A stretch of 64,000 nucleotides of DNA from Ornithinibacillus californiensis (GCF_001038485.1 NZ_LDUE01000055.1:62001-126000), one strand, 5' to 3'. Counted from the first letter of the stretch, positions 37,144 through 46,617 are shown. Notes: a model not told the origin generated them from the sequence alone. Numbers and translations: made by a program.

Positions 37144-38285
37144 TACGATTCCTCCCTGATCTTCTTCCCGAAATACTGATAATAGTCTGTTTTGATAAAT
37201 CCATTAAATAGCTTTCTTTTTTTAGTAGCGGATTGACCATAGTATTTTTCAAATGCTTCAAAGGCAGTAAGTACATAAACACTCCAGGAAGGATGGTTTT
37301 TCATTACATTTCCAAAATCCTGGTAAATGGTTTGTACGCTCTCTTCGTCACCAATACGCTGACCATAAGGAGGATTAGCAATGATATAGCCATTGTCCCT
37401 GCGGATTGTTAAATCACTTACTTGCATTTGCTTCCAAATAATTAAATCTCCCAATCCTGCTTCCAAACTATTTGCCTTAGATATTTCTATCATCTTGTGG
37501 TCCAGATCACTACCCATAATTTCTAAAGGTTGATCATATTTCGCCAGGTCCTCTGCCTCTTGGAAAGCCTGATCCCATAGTTTCGGTCGAATAAGCTGCC
37601 ATTCTTCTGAAGCGAATTCCCGATTAAAACCAGGGGCAATATTCTGTCCAATTAATGCTGCTTCAATTAGAATGGTACCTGAACCGCAAAACGGATCAGC
37701 AAGTGTGTATTCTGGCCGCCAATTTGTAAGTAATACTAATGCCGCTGCCATCGTTTCTTTTAAAGGGGCTTCCCCTTGGCCGACACGATATCCGCGTTTA
37801 TGTAAACCTACTCCTGAAGTATCAATAGTCAACAGAGCAATATCCTTTAATAAAGAAATCTCCACTTTATACATTGCGCCAGTTTCTGGCATATTCGATA
37901 TCATTCCATACTTTCTTTTTAAACGCTCAGCAATTGACTTTTTTACGATTTTTTGACAATCTGGTACACTATACAACGTCGATTTTACCGATTTTCCTGA
38001 TACAGGAAACTGTCCATCTTCACTAATAAAATCTTCCCAAGGAAGTGCTTTAGTTCCTTCAAAAAGTTCATCAAACGTAGTTGCTTTAAACTCTCCTACT
38101 ACTAGTTTAACTCGGTCTGCAGTTCTAAGCCAAAGATTGCATCTAGGTATAGCAGAGATTGGCGCTTCGAAGATTACTTTCCCATTATCTACTTGCACCT
38201 CATAACCGAGTCCTCTTACTTCGTCTGCTACTACAGATTCCAAACCCATGGCTGCTGTTGCGATTAATTTTATATGTTTAGACAT
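37143..38285 (-). CDS. ypsC: THUMP-domain rRNA/tRNA methyltransferase YpsC
   Basis: A 380-residue class I SAM-dependent methyltransferase. An N-terminal ferredoxin-like/THUMP region (to about residue 160) is followed by a Rossmann domain with motif I DPFCGSGTILIEAAL and the N6-adenine/N2-guanine motif IIANPPYGQRIG. It is related to RlmL (m2G in 23S rRNA) and matches B. subtilis YpsC. It lies between rnpB and ypwA, the same neighbourhood as in B. subtilis (gpsB-rnpB-ypsC). Confidence 0.92.
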   Translation of the reverse strand: MSKHIKLIATAAMGLESVVADEVRGLGYEVQVDNGKVIFEAPISAIPRCNLWLRTADRVKLVVGEFKATTFDELFEGTKALPWEDFISEDGQFPVSGKSVKSTLYSVPDCQKIVKKSIAERLKRKYGMISNMPETGAMYKVEISLLKDIALLTIDTSGVGLHKRGYRVGQGEAPLKETMAAALVLLTNWRPEYTLADPFCGSGTILIEAALIGQNIAPGFNREFASEEWQLIRPKLWDQAFQEAEDLAKYDQPLEIMGSDLDHKMIEISKANSLEAGLGDLIIWKQMQVSDLTIRRDNGYIIANPPYGQRIGDEESVQTIYQDFGNVMKNHPSWSVYVLTAFEAFEKYYGQSATKKRKLFNGFIKTDYYQYFGKKIREES

Positions 38286-38349
38286 TTACAAAATCCCTTC
38301 ATTGTTGGTATTAACAGTAAGGTTAGTTTACCACAAATCTAGTATATAA

Positions 38350-38390
38350 ATAAAATAACCTTTCTGCATCTAAATGTGCAGAAAGGTTAT
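38350..38390 (-). terminator. Terminator of rnpB
   Basis: TAACCTTTCTGCA (38356-38368) / TGCAGAAAGGTTA (38377-38389), followed on the minus strand by TTTTATTTAT. It lies about 20 bases after the RNase P RNA 3' end. Confidence 0.8.
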
Positions 38391-38411
38391 GAAACATTTT
38401 TCATATTATAG

Positions 38412-38809
38412 ACCGTTGAATACTCGATAAGCCATGTTCTGTACCATTGTACTCCAAACGGTGGTCAGCCTCGTACTTAGGTTGTAATCATCTATCTACA
38501 GGTAATTACCTGTCCCTCGTTCGGTTCATTTCCCTAATAGAGGATGCCCCTACCATAATTTGGGTTGCTCACTCGTGGGGTTTACCTCGTTCCACCTAAA
38601 GTGTTTCCACTTTAGCTCCGTCACTGTGGCACTTTCAAGGATATAATTCCATATTCTAGAAGAACTTAGGAACTTCACCTGCCGTTAGCCTAAAGATGGC
38701 TACCTTGACTTATGAATTCATCAAGCACGAACACTACAAACATCTCAGTTTGTGTGAGCATGGACTTTCCTCTGCATAAGCATGCAGCGATTACATGAGC
38801 ATTCAACAA
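38412..38809 (-). ncRNA. rnpB: RNase P RNA, Bacillus (B) type
   Basis: The minus strand contains the universal RNase P core near the 5' end (GCAGAGGAAAGTCCATGCTC, about 38757-38776) and the 3' core ACAGAACATGGCTTATCGAG (about 38420-38439). The ends pair as helix P1: TTGAATGCTC with GAGTATTCAA. The length is close to 400 nt. It is the catalytic RNA that matures tRNA 5' ends. It sits between gpsB and ypsC, as in B. subtilis. Exact ends are estimated from P1 pairing. Confidence 0.93.
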
Positions 38810-38869
38810 TTAACTAAGATTTATCTTAACATAATTAACCTAGCTTTTCATTGGTAATAATAGTAAACT

Positions 38870-39178
38870 TTATGAATCTGCATTAGCAAATTTACTTCCA
38901 AAAACAGCTTTTTCTAGATTAGACAAACGTTTGAGTACATCATAGTTAACCTGCTGTGGTGCTGGACTTGTAGCCCTTGTTCTGCCTTGTCCTTCTCCAG
39001 ACTTTTTCAAACGCTGAATTTCTTGTTTTAGTCGATCGATTTCTTGTCCAAATGCCTCATAATCCTGAATAACAACATCTAGAAATTCATCTACTTCTTC
39101 TTGATTATACCCACGCATAGCGGTTTTGAAATCTTTTTCTAAAATTTCTTTCCCATTAAGTTGAACTCGATTATTCAT
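38870..39178 (-). CDS. gpsB: Cell division protein GpsB
   Basis: A 102-residue DivIVA-like protein. The N-terminal membrane-binding/coiled-coil domain [20 protein letters not shown] is typical. A Thr/Ser/Pro linker and a C-terminal trimerisation helix ([17 protein letters not shown]) follow. It shuttles penicillin-binding protein 1 between division and elongation sites; ponA (PBP1) is encoded in this window. ATG at 39178 with GGGGTGA upstream. Confidence 0.94.
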   Translation of the reverse strand: MNNRVQLNGKEILEKDFKTAMRGYNQEEVDEFLDVVIQDYEAFGQEIDRLKQEIQRLKKSGEGQGRTRATSPAPQQVNYDVLKRLSNLEKAVFGSKFANADS

Positions 39179-39288
39179 AATGTATCTTCACCCCGTAACA
39201 TTCTTTTCATATTTTATTCTAATGCTTGTAACTTTAATTTGGAACAAGTTATTTTACTATATGTACGTGTTCTATATTTTATTATAGC

Positions 39289-39322
39289 AAAAAAGTAAGG
39301 AGCAGGACAATCCGCTTCTTAC
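39289..39322 (-). terminator. Terminator of cdd
   Basis: On the minus strand GTAAGAAGC (from 39322) pairs with GCTCCTTAC (to 39295), followed by TTTTTT. Confidence 0.75.
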
Positions 39323-39336
39323 TTAAAATGTATGTA

Positions 39337-39735
39337 TTACTTTTCCATATCCGATTTTTGAAATGAGAATGGTAATAATTCATCCATTTTCACCGTCATC
39401 GTATTCGCATTTAAGTTTGTTAAATGTATATTCATATCGGAGTGAAAGAACTCGCTCATCACTTGACGACAAGAACCACAAGGAGGTACAGGTCGTTCCG
39501 TGTCTGCTGCAACAGCCATCTCGACAAACTCCGTCTCCCCTTCAGAAATTGCTTTAAAAATAGCTACTCTCTCAGCGCATAAAGAAACAGGGTATGCTGC
39601 ATTCTCTATATTACAACCGGTATATACTTTTCCTGATTTCGTAACTAGAGCAGCGCCAACTGGAAAGTTTGAATATGGGACATAAGCACGTTCTCTAATT
39701 TGAATAGCCTTGTCGATTAACTCATTTTTAGACAT
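39337..39735 (-). CDS. cdd: Cytidine deaminase
   Basis: A 132-residue homotetrameric-type cytidine deaminase. The zinc and catalytic motifs are CAERVAIFKAI and PPCGSCRQVMSEF. It deaminates (deoxy)cytidine to (deoxy)uridine in pyrimidine salvage. ATG at 39735 follows GGGGGAAGGGT. Own terminator. Confidence 0.95.
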   Translation of the reverse strand: MSKNELIDKAIQIRERAYVPYSNFPVGAALVTKSGKVYTGCNIENAAYPVSLCAERVAIFKAISEGETEFVEMAVAADTERPVPPCGSCRQVMSEFFHSDMNIHLTNLNANTMTVKMDELLPFSFQKSDMEK

Positions 39736-39804
39736 TACCCTTCCCCCTCTCGATGTTTGGAAGCTAATTATATTAAAAGTTATCAGAATTGTAAAGAAAA
39801 AAGA

Positions 39805-40155
39805 CTATTCAACCGCTCGAAGTAATTGGTCAAAAACGTAAATTATGGATTGGTTTAACTCCATATAGCGTCTTCTTCTTACATCTACAAAATAACTATG
39901 CATAAGTAATAGCTCCATGTTTTCTCTAGTTGAAACAATTTGATTTGGGTGTACACTTATCTTACTCTCTTTAATTATTTCTAATGCAAGCTTTTCCCAT
40001 TTCTCTAGTAATTCATAAACAGGCAAAGTCTTTTCTTTTACCGATTCAAAAAAAATTTTATCTCTAAGATCCTCAGGAGGATTGTTTTGTTCAAAAATGT
40101 CCTTCAGTTTATTTAATTCGTCCTTAAGCTGTAAGGTATAATCAATTATTACCAT
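39805..40155 (-). CDS. yppE: YppE family protein (DUF1798)
   Basis: About 116 residues, helical and soluble. The conserved run FFESVKEKTLPVYELLEKWE and later ELLLMHSYFVDVRRRRYMEL match B. subtilis YppE by eye. The family fold is a four-helix bundle and its function is unknown. ATG at 40155 is chosen over 40173 because GAGGCG lies between them at the right distance. Neighbours (yppC, sspM, recU) are as in B. subtilis. Confidence 0.78.
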   Translation of the reverse strand: MVIIDYTLQLKDELNKLKDIFEQNNPPEDLRDKIFFESVKEKTLPVYELLEKWEKLALEIIKESKISVHPNQIVSTRENMELLLMHSYFVDVRRRRYMELNQSIIYVFDQLLRAVE

Positions 40156-40242
40156 TGTAACGCCTCTATTCATACGATTCTATCTACATTTTAACATGTT
40201 TATAGTTTCAAGGCATTATACCATGCTCGGATACGACTACAC

Positions 40243-40449
40243 TTATTTCTTATAAGATTGAATCGCTAAACATACTTGTTCTATTTCTCTCTTTTGCACT
40301 TGATAAGTTTCATCAATCCAATGATCAACTTTAAGTGTTAGTCTTTGCTCGCTAATCCTTGCCATATCTCCTAGTTGAAGTAATGCTTCTTCAAAATCTT
40401 TCCGTACGACTCCGATTGGTTCATTTTCTTTCAATAACGCTAATCCCAT
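40243..40449 (-). CDS. Hypothetical small protein
   Basis: About 68 residues, not recognised. Soluble and helical, it begins MGLALLKENEPIGVVRKDFE, with a heptad-like C-terminal half (YQVQKREIEQVCLAIQSY). The ribosome site GAGGTG favours ATG at 40449; two upstream in-frame starts lie within or too close to it. It occupies the place of B. subtilis yppF/yppD, but I see no convincing similarity. Confidence 0.6.
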   Translation of the reverse strand: MGLALLKENEPIGVVRKDFEEALLQLGDMARISEQRLTLKVDHWIDETYQVQKREIEQVCLAIQSYKK

Positions 40450-40611
40450 CATTTCCACCTCACAGATTATTAGTGTGTTAAATCATAATTCTATGTATGA
40501 TAGCTAGTATCCTTCACGTTCGACAAAACTAGAAGTAATGAAACAAAACTAGTGCTTTAACTCATTTTTTTTCGGTTATTAGACAAACTACAAGTAAAGG
40601 AGGTATTCATC

Positions 40612-40713
40612 ATGAAAGACAAACAAAAAAACAAACAAAAAGAAGTAGAAAATGGTAAATCATTAAAAACTGGAGACAAGAAATTAAATGGTCCAAATCG
40701 ACCATCTACTTGA
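40612..40713 (+). CDS. sspM: Small acid-soluble spore protein M (SspM)
   Basis: A 33-residue, Lys/Gln-rich peptide that ends DKKLNGPNRPST. This C-terminus closely resembles that of B. subtilis SspM (KKLGGPNRPST, from memory). A strong ribosome site (AAAGGAGGT) precedes the ATG by nine bases and a terminator follows at once. Minor SASPs are made in the forespore, usually under sigma-G; I could not identify a clear sigma-G promoter. It lies near yppE/yppC, as in B. subtilis. Confidence 0.78.
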   Translation: MKDKQKNKQKEVENGKSLKTGDKKLNGPNRPST

Positions 40714-40715
40714 TG

Positions 40716-40745
40716 AAAAGGATTTGCTATTTGCAAATCCTTTTC
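40716..40745 (+). terminator. Terminator of sspM
   Basis: AAAAGGATTTGC / GCAAATCCTTTT hairpin with a TATTT-type loop, immediately after the sspM stop. Confidence 0.85.
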
Positions 40746-40778
40746 TATTTGGTTGATGAGTTATAGATAGTTACGTTG

Positions 40779-41729
40779 TTAATCAAACATACTCTTAATA
40801 TGATAATACGCATATAATAGGTGTCGTTTCTGATAAAAAGACATCCCTATTTCCAAAGGATCAACTTGTAAAGGTTTGAACCACTTCTTTTTCATACCCC
40901 CCAATAAATACCAATCATTTCGAATATTATCTTGATGATCTATTATTGGAAAAGTCATACGAAGCATGGAACTCTTAGGTAAGTGAATAGAGAGATATCT
41001 CTCATAATCAATTCTGGAACCAGTATGTTCAACATGGAGAATAAAATCCATGATTGCCGGATAAACATCTCGATGGAATAGTTGTGTGGCAAGATTTTTG
41101 CCAATTGTTATTCGGTTATCTATATTAGTAAATCCTTGAATAAAGGTACCATATAACCTCCCTTCTCTCGTTGGAAGTAACACTGCATTAATTAAAAATT
41201 GATTCTGTAATATATAAGGAAAACTGAAGAATACTTTCTTTTTAAAATATGGTTGTCGGATGACAGGGTTATGAATGACATTTTGTTCATTAATAATTAA
41301 AGCGATCATTAATCGGTTCTTATCTCTTTTTTTTCTAAATATCTCCCATTCTCGAATCATAAAAGTTGATATTTGAAGCTCCTCTAATAATTCACGAAAT
41401 GGGACATCGTATTTTAGCGATAATTTATATACTAATAGTTGCGGGTATGCATCAGAAAAAATAAGCCAATTAGCACGCTCATAAGTCATAAATAAATTAT
41501 TTCTTTCATTATCACCTAACATTTTTTTATAAGGGGGTAATGTTAAGTCAGTCATATTCCATCCAGCATTACGAGAGACAACGCTAGCAAGTAGAGACCA
41601 TTTAATCTCTTGGTGTTTTATGTAGAAGTTTTGATATGCTTTCGTGCGTGATATGTTGTCTATATTATGCTTCCTAGTTTCATTTATTATATAATGAAGA
41701 TAGTCTCGCTCATTTTTTGCTACTTTCAT
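40779..41729 (-). CDS. yppC: DUF2515 family protein (YppC)
   Basis: A 316-residue protein of unknown function, matching YppC by pattern: NISRTKAYQNFYIKHQEIKW, LLASVVSRNAGWNMTDL and YERANWLIFSDAYPQLLVY. No membrane helices or signal peptide are apparent. It is divergent from recU, as in B. subtilis. The start at 41729 has only weak ribosome-site support (AGGG). Confidence 0.8.
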   Translation of the reverse strand: MKVAKNERDYLHYIINETRKHNIDNISRTKAYQNFYIKHQEIKWSLLASVVSRNAGWNMTDLTLPPYKKMLGDNERNNLFMTYERANWLIFSDAYPQLLVYKLSLKYDVPFRELLEELQISTFMIREWEIFRKKRDKNRLMIALIINEQNVIHNPVIRQPYFKKKVFFSFPYILQNQFLINAVLLPTREGRLYGTFIQGFTNIDNRITIGKNLATQLFHRDVYPAIMDFILHVEHTGSRIDYERYLSIHLPKSSMLRMTFPIIDHQDNIRNDWYLLGGMKKKWFKPLQVDPLEIGMSFYQKRHLLYAYYHIKSMFD

Positions 41730-41802
41730 GAGATAAACCCTGCCTTAATCTGTGATATTTTTTTAAATTTTAGACTTTAAAGTTACACTGCAGGTGTTTT
41801 TT

Positions 41803-41811
41803 TGATATGAT
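41803..41811 (+). promoter_or_regulatory. Extended -10 promoter of recU-ponA
   Basis: TGATATGAT is an extended -10 element, with GTTACA about 18 bases upstream as a weak -35. It lies 26 bases before the recU start, so the leader would be very short. Confidence 0.5.
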
Positions 41812-41836
41812 ACTGTTTATGCTAGGGGGCATTTTC

Positions 41837-42415
41837 ATGAATTATCCAAACGGGAAACAATCCACATCCATTAGTAAAGTTAATAACCAAACATTCTCAA
41901 ATCGTGGGATGACTCTTGAAGAAGACATCAATCAAACGAATCAATACTACTTAGATAGGGATATGGCGGTCATTCATAAAAAGCCTACTCCTATTCAAAT
42001 CGTTAAAGTAAATTATCCAAAGCGTAGTGCTGCTGTTATTACTGAAGCTTATTTCAAACAAGCATCAACAACGGATTATAATGGATTATATCGAAATCGA
42101 TATGTAGATTTTGAGGCGAAAGAAACTAAAAATAAAACGTCCTTTCCCTTGGCGAACGTCCATGAACATCAAATAAAACATATGGAAGCCTCTGTAAAAC
42201 ATGGTGGCATATGCTTTATGATAATCCGATTTGCTTTTCACGATGAGACTTATTTATTAGAAGCAGATAAATTATTCTCTTTTTGGTATGAAAAGGAAGC
42301 GGATGGTAGAAAATCAATACCATACAATCAAATAAAGCAAAAAGGTCACCTAATACCTTTCAAATACCAAACTAGAGTTGATTATCTTGCTATTATTGAT
42401 CAGCTTTATTTTTAG
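41837..42415 (+). CDS. recU: Holliday junction resolvase RecU
   Basis: About 192 residues. Type II restriction-like nuclease fold with the active-site residues in [21 protein letters not shown]; the N-terminal [18 protein letters not shown] is typical. It cleaves Holliday junctions in recombination and chromosome segregation. The start is ATG at 41837, just after GGGGG; the earlier ATG at 41807 has no ribosome site. Operon with ponA, 17 bp apart, as in most Bacilli. Confidence 0.94.
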   Translation: MNYPNGKQSTSISKVNNQTFSNRGMTLEEDINQTNQYYLDRDMAVIHKKPTPIQIVKVNYPKRSAAVITEAYFKQASTTDYNGLYRNRYVDFEAKETKNKTSFPLANVHEHQIKHMEASVKHGGICFMIIRFAFHDETYLLEADKLFSFWYEKEADGRKSIPYNQIKQKGHLIPFKYQTRVDYLAIIDQLYF

Positions 42416-42432
42416 ATTGGAGGTAGTGAGAA

Positions 42433-45126
42433 ATGGCAAATTCAAGCCAAAGTCGCACTGCACGAAGAAAACAAAAAAAGTCAAAAAAGAAACCATTATG
42501 GAAAAGAATCTTTTTAACATTATTTCTAATAGGTATCGCCATCGGAATTGGGGTTGCTGGTTTATTCACTTATTATATTTCCACAGCACCAGATATTGAT
42601 ACATCCCAATTGTCAGACCCTTTATCTTCTAAGGTCTATGATATGAATGGTGAACTTATTGCCGACCTTGGAGAATTTAAACGTACAAAAATTCAATATG
42701 ATGATATACCTATAGTTCTAGAAGATGCGGTTACTGCTACAGAAGATGCTCGCTTCTTCGATCATCCTGGAATTGATATTCGTCGTATATTTGGAGCCGT
42801 CCTCGGAAATATTCGAAATGGGTTTGGTTCTGAAGGTGCAAGTACAATAACCCAACAGGTTGTGGAAAAATCATTCCTAGACCCTGACAAGAAAATAAAA
42901 TTAAAAGTTCAAGAACAATGGCTTGCACTTCAATTGGAAAAGGATTTTTCCAAAGAACAAATTTTAGAGATGTACTTAAACAAAATCTATTACGGTTCAG
43001 GTGCTTATGGTGTTGCTAAAGCAGCTGAAACTTATTTTGGAAAGACGGATTTACACGAACTAACATTACCAGAAGCAGCTATTTTAGCGGGGTTGCCACA
43101 AAGACCTTCTGCTTATGATCCTTTTAAAAATCCTGACCTAACGAAGGAAAGAATGGAAACAGTATTAAAATTAATGGTTCGACATGACAAAATTACGCAA
43201 GCAGAAGCGGATGAAGCATTAAAGGTGGATATCACTTCTCTATTGGTTGAAAAAAAGGAAGCGTCCAACCCATATGATGCTTTCATTTCACAAGTTGAAC
43301 AAGAAGTTGTAGAAAAACTTGATGGTGCAGATATCTATACAGAAGGCTTAGAGATTTATACGACTCTAGATAAAAAAGCACAAGATTATGTCGAATTAGT
43401 CTTATCTAATTCAGAAAATAACCCTATCACCTACCCTAACGATGACTTGCATGCTGGTTTAGTTGTACTGGATACAAAATCTGGTGCAATCCGTGCTATC
43501 GGTGGTGATCGAAATTATCAAAGTGGTTTTAATTATGCTATTCAAGGTGGTAGTCAGCCTGGTTCAACCTTTAAACCGATCGTTGCCTATGGCCCAGCTA
43601 TTGAATATCAAAAAATGTCTACTTACCATCAAATTAATGATGATAAACCATACGAAATAGCTGGGTCAGATAGTGAACCAGTTCGAAACTGGAACCGTAA
43701 ATACCAAGGTTGGATGACTGCTAGATATGCCCTTCAAGAATCATTAAATGTTCCAACATTAAAAGTGCTTGTAGATGTAGCAGGCTATGATAATGCACAG
43801 AAATTCGGTAATAACTTGGGAATTGAATTTAAAAATGGCCGCCCACAATTAACAGATGCCATTGGTGGTGCTGAGACGAATGTAAATCCATTGCAGCTCG
43901 CTGGTGCTTATCAAGCATTCGGTAATGAGGGGATTCGCTATGAACCTTATGCTGTAACAAAAGTTGTCTACCCAGATGGACCATCAATTGATTTGGCACC
44001 TGAACCTGAGGTTGCCATGTCAGATTATACTGCTTATATGGTATCTGACATGTTAAAAACTGCTTTAGCACAAGGATCTTCCGGAGGACCTGCACGTATT
44101 TCTGGTCTACCAGTTGCGGCTAAAACAGGTACAACAAACTTTAAGGATGTTGCTGGGGCAAAAGATTCATGGATTGCGGGGTATACAACAAATTATACGA
44201 CAGCAATATGGATTGGTTACGATGATGCTGAAAATAAAAGGACTATGGAAGATGAAAAATGGCTCGCCCATTCCCTGTTTAAGCATATTATGACTAAAAT
44301 GCATGAGGGCAAGGAAACTGCTGACTTTGCTAAGCCCGATTCAGTAGTTGAGGTTGCAGTTGAAAAAGGATCTAATCCAGCTGCCCTTCCAAGTAAGTAT
44401 ACACCAGAGTCAGAAATTGTTACCGAACTATTTGTTAAGGGAACAGAGCCAAGCAAGACTTCCGAGAAGTATGATAAGTTAGATCCTGTAGAAAAACTCA
44501 AAGCGGAATATAGTAAAGGTAATAATGCCATTATTGCTGAATGGGAATATGATTCCGATGAAGATGTATCCTTTGAAATCTCAGCGAGTGTAAACGGAGG
44601 AGAAATGCAGGTTCTTTCTTCTACTAATGAAAAGCGAATTGAAATATCAGAAGTTAGTCCTGATGCGGAATATACGGTTCAAGTTGTTGTAGTAAGTAAT
44701 GAGAATGGTGAAAGTCGTAGTGATCCTCAAACAGTTAGTGTTAAAATAGACAACGAGGAAGCTAATTCCCCTATAGGACCTGTAGACAGTCTAACGGCTG
44801 TATACAACGCAGAACAATCATTTATTGATGTATCTTGGGGGTATAATGGACCTCCAGCTGCTTTTGAAGTTACAGTTGAAGGACCTCAAGGTGGAACGCA
44901 AGTAGTTGAGTCTAAAGGAATTGAAATCAATGGGAATTTTCAACCAGGTCAGACATACACCATTTATGTTACTGCTATAGGTCGAAATGGTGCTAATGAA
45001 GGAAGCCGAAGCGAAACTAGAAGTACTTCAGTTGAAATTCCAGGAGAACCAGATCCAGAGGAAGAATCAGAATCAGATGAAACACTGATCCCTATACCAG
45101 GTATCGGTGATGATGAAGAAGAATAA
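42433..45126 (+). CDS. ponA: Bifunctional class A penicillin-binding protein 1
   Basis: An 897-residue class A PBP. A basic cytoplasmic N-terminus and one membrane helix (about residues 27-51) come first. The glycosyltransferase domain has ATEDARFFDHPGIDIRR, GASTITQQVVEKSFL and LNKIYYGSGAYGVAKAA. The transpeptidase domain has STFK (Ser378), SLN and KTGTT. The C-terminus carries two fibronectin type III-like domains and an acidic tail. It polymerises and cross-links peptidoglycan; partner of GpsB. GGAGGT precedes the ATG. Confidence 0.95.
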   Translation: MANSSQSRTARRKQKKSKKKPLWKRIFLTLFLIGIAIGIGVAGLFTYYISTAPDIDTSQLSDPLSSKVYDMNGELIADLGEFKRTKIQYDDIPIVLEDAVTATEDARFFDHPGIDIRRIFGAVLGNIRNGFGSEGASTITQQVVEKSFLDPDKKIKLKVQEQWLALQLEKDFSKEQILEMYLNKIYYGSGAYGVAKAAETYFGKTDLHELTLPEAAILAGLPQRPSAYDPFKNPDLTKERMETVLKLMVRHDKITQAEADEALKVDITSLLVEKKEASNPYDAFISQVEQEVVEKLDGADIYTEGLEIYTTLDKKAQDYVELVLSNSENNPITYPNDDLHAGLVVLDTKSGAIRAIGGDRNYQSGFNYAIQGGSQPGSTFKPIVAYGPAIEYQKMSTYHQINDDKPYEIAGSDSEPVRNWNRKYQGWMTARYALQESLNVPTLKVLVDVAGYDNAQKFGNNLGIEFKNGRPQLTDAIGGAETNVNPLQLAGAYQAFGNEGIRYEPYAVTKVVYPDGPSIDLAPEPEVAMSDYTAYMVSDMLKTALAQGSSGGPARISGLPVAAKTGTTNFKDVAGAKDSWIAGYTTNYTTAIWIGYDDAENKRTMEDEKWLAHSLFKHIMTKMHEGKETADFAKPDSVVEVAVEKGSNPAALPSKYTPESEIVTELFVKGTEPSKTSEKYDKLDPVEKLKAEYSKGNNAIIAEWEYDSDEDVSFEISASVNGGEMQVLSSTNEKRIEISEVSPDAEYTVQVVVVSNENGESRSDPQTVSVKIDNEEANSPIGPVDSLTAVYNAEQSFIDVSWGYNGPPAAFEVTVEGPQGGTQVVESKGIEINGNFQPGQTYTIYVTAIGRNGANEGSRSETRSTSVEIPGEPDPEEESESDETLIPIPGIGDDEEE

Positions 45127-45130
45127 TTAG

Positions 45131-45164
45131 AAAAAAGCTGTCACAGCGATGTGACAGCTTTTTA
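45131..45164. terminator. Bidirectional terminator between ponA and nth
   Basis: AAAAAGCTGTCACA / TGTGACAGCTTTTT stem with A-run and T-run. It serves both convergent genes and overlaps the nth stop. Confidence 0.88.
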
Positions 45165-45818
45165 TATTGCTACCCTATTTTTCATCCTTTTCTGACCCTC
45201 TCTACATATCTCTAGCAATGGGCATTCTGGACAGTTAGGATTTTTAGCTTTACAATGATACCTTCCGAAGAAAATTAACCGGTGATGTGTAACACTCCAC
45301 TCTTCCTTCGGTATCTTTCTCATTAATGTCTCTTCTACCTCTATGACGGAATCTTTCCAACGACAAATACCTAGTCTTTTCGATACTCGCTCCACATGGG
45401 TATCTACAGCAATTGCTGGTTCACCAAATGCAACCGATGCTACGACATTTGCTGTTTTTCTACCAACACCAGCTAACTTCTCTAGTTCTTTCTTTTCTCT
45501 TGGTACTTCCCCACCATATTCTTCTAATAAGACTCTACATAGTTTCTGAATATTTTTTGCTTTATTCCGAAATAAACCGATAGAACGTATATCATGTTGC
45601 AGTTCTTCAAGCTCAACTGCTAAATAATCTTCAGGTGTCTTATATTTCTCAAATAAATCTTTCGTCACTTTATTAACCAGTGCGTCAGTACATTGAGCAG
45701 ATAATAAGACTGCTATAACAAGTTCAAATGGATTACGATGTGTTAATTCACATTCAGCATCTGGAAACATTTTTCCTATTTCGTTTAAGCAAAATCGTAT
45801 TTGTTTCTTATTTAACAT
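45162..45818 (-). CDS. nth: Endonuclease III (DNA glycosylase/AP lyase)
   Basis: About 218 residues. The helix-hairpin-helix LAGVGRKTANVVASVAFG carries the catalytic Lys, and VDTHVERVSKRLG has the catalytic Asp. The C-terminal [4Fe-4S] ligands are CKAKNPNCPECPLLEIC. It excises oxidised pyrimidines. ATG at 45818 overlaps the dnaD stop, and AGAGG lies just upstream. Operon dnaD-nth. Confidence 0.94.
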   Translation of the reverse strand: MLNKKQIRFCLNEIGKMFPDAECELTHRNPFELVIAVLLSAQCTDALVNKVTKDLFEKYKTPEDYLAVELEELQHDIRSIGLFRNKAKNIQKLCRVLLEEYGGEVPREKKELEKLAGVGRKTANVVASVAFGEPAIAVDTHVERVSKRLGICRWKDSVIEVEETLMRKIPKEEWSVTHHRLIFFGRYHCKAKNPNCPECPLLEICREGQKRMKNRVAI

Positions 45819-46507
45819 TAGTCCTCTCCCTCTAACCAATTATAATAAAACGATGTATCCCTTTTTGATGTAGTGGTTTTGGTTTGTCTTGTTGTTTGGT
45901 TATCATGAAATCTCTTTGTTGCCTCTCTTGCTTGTTCAACGGAATGAATCCCCTTTTTCTTCCACTCTCTAAGAATTCGGTCTATATACTTAAAATTCAA
46001 CTTTGACATTAGAACCGATTCTCTTAATGCAGCCTTAATTAATGCAGGAGAAAGTTCATCTTCATCTAACCATACATTGATTGTTTCTATCTCGAATGGT
46101 GATAATGGTCTACCAAATTCTTGTTCAAATAAAATAAATAAAGATCCATCCTCCGAAGATTCAGGCTTTTCCTCCATCACCGGTTGAAATAACTTTTCCC
46201 ATAATGGTTCAAGAGAATATACTTCACTTAATTGTTGCTGACTATTTTCGGTACGTTCAATCTTCATTAAATTCCTTTGGATTAATTTCCGTAATATCTT
46301 AGAACAGTCATTTTCCTCAATGGTTAGTATTTCAGTTAATTCTTGGATAGTAGGAAAATAGTTCCCGTGTAAGGTGGATCGATATATCTGTAAAACTACT
46401 ATCAACTCTGTTTCATTGAGTCCTAATGCTTTATAATTAAGTAATAATTTATTAGGTATTGTTATTTGATTGTTTAATATCTCTTGAATTGGAATAGATT
46501 TTTTCAT
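45818..46507 (-). CDS. dnaD: DNA replication protein DnaD
   Basis: About 229 residues. An N-terminal winged-helix domain (ITIPNKLLLNYKALGLNETEL) is joined to a C-terminal DnaB/DnaD domain with the YxxxIRxW-like LNFKYIDRILREWKKKGI. It helps PriA/DnaB load the replicative helicase. The start at 46507 is supported by GAGGTG seven bases upstream; the open frame extends 32 codons further but runs through the asnS terminator. Followed by nth with one-base overlap. Confidence 0.93.
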   Translation of the reverse strand: MKKSIPIQEILNNQITIPNKLLLNYKALGLNETELIVVLQIYRSTLHGNYFPTIQELTEILTIEENDCSKILRKLIQRNLMKIERTENSQQQLSEVYSLEPLWEKLFQPVMEEKPESSEDGSLFILFEQEFGRPLSPFEIETINVWLDEDELSPALIKAALRESVLMSKLNFKYIDRILREWKKKGIHSVEQAREATKRFHDNQTTRQTKTTTSKRDTSFYYNWLEGED

Positions 46508-46569
46508 TTCATTGCACCTCATACATAGTATAGCATGATTCGACATCAATACTAATAATTTAAAGCTAT

Positions 46570-46606
46570 ATAAAAGGGCTGACCCATTATTTGGGACAGC
46601 CACAAA
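46570..46606 (-). terminator. Terminator/attenuator hairpin between asnS and dnaD
   Basis: On the minus strand GGCTGTCCCAAATAATGGG continues to TCAGCC as a strong hairpin, then CTTTTAT. It may separate asnS from dnaD transcription. Its core resembles the hairpin at 24304-24340. Confidence 0.7.
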
Positions 46607-46617
46607 AACAGATTTAT

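Noticed and set aside
42737-44531. Several minus-strand frames inside ponA
   Set aside because: They overlap the conserved transglycosylase and transpeptidase motifs in antisense and have no independent support.
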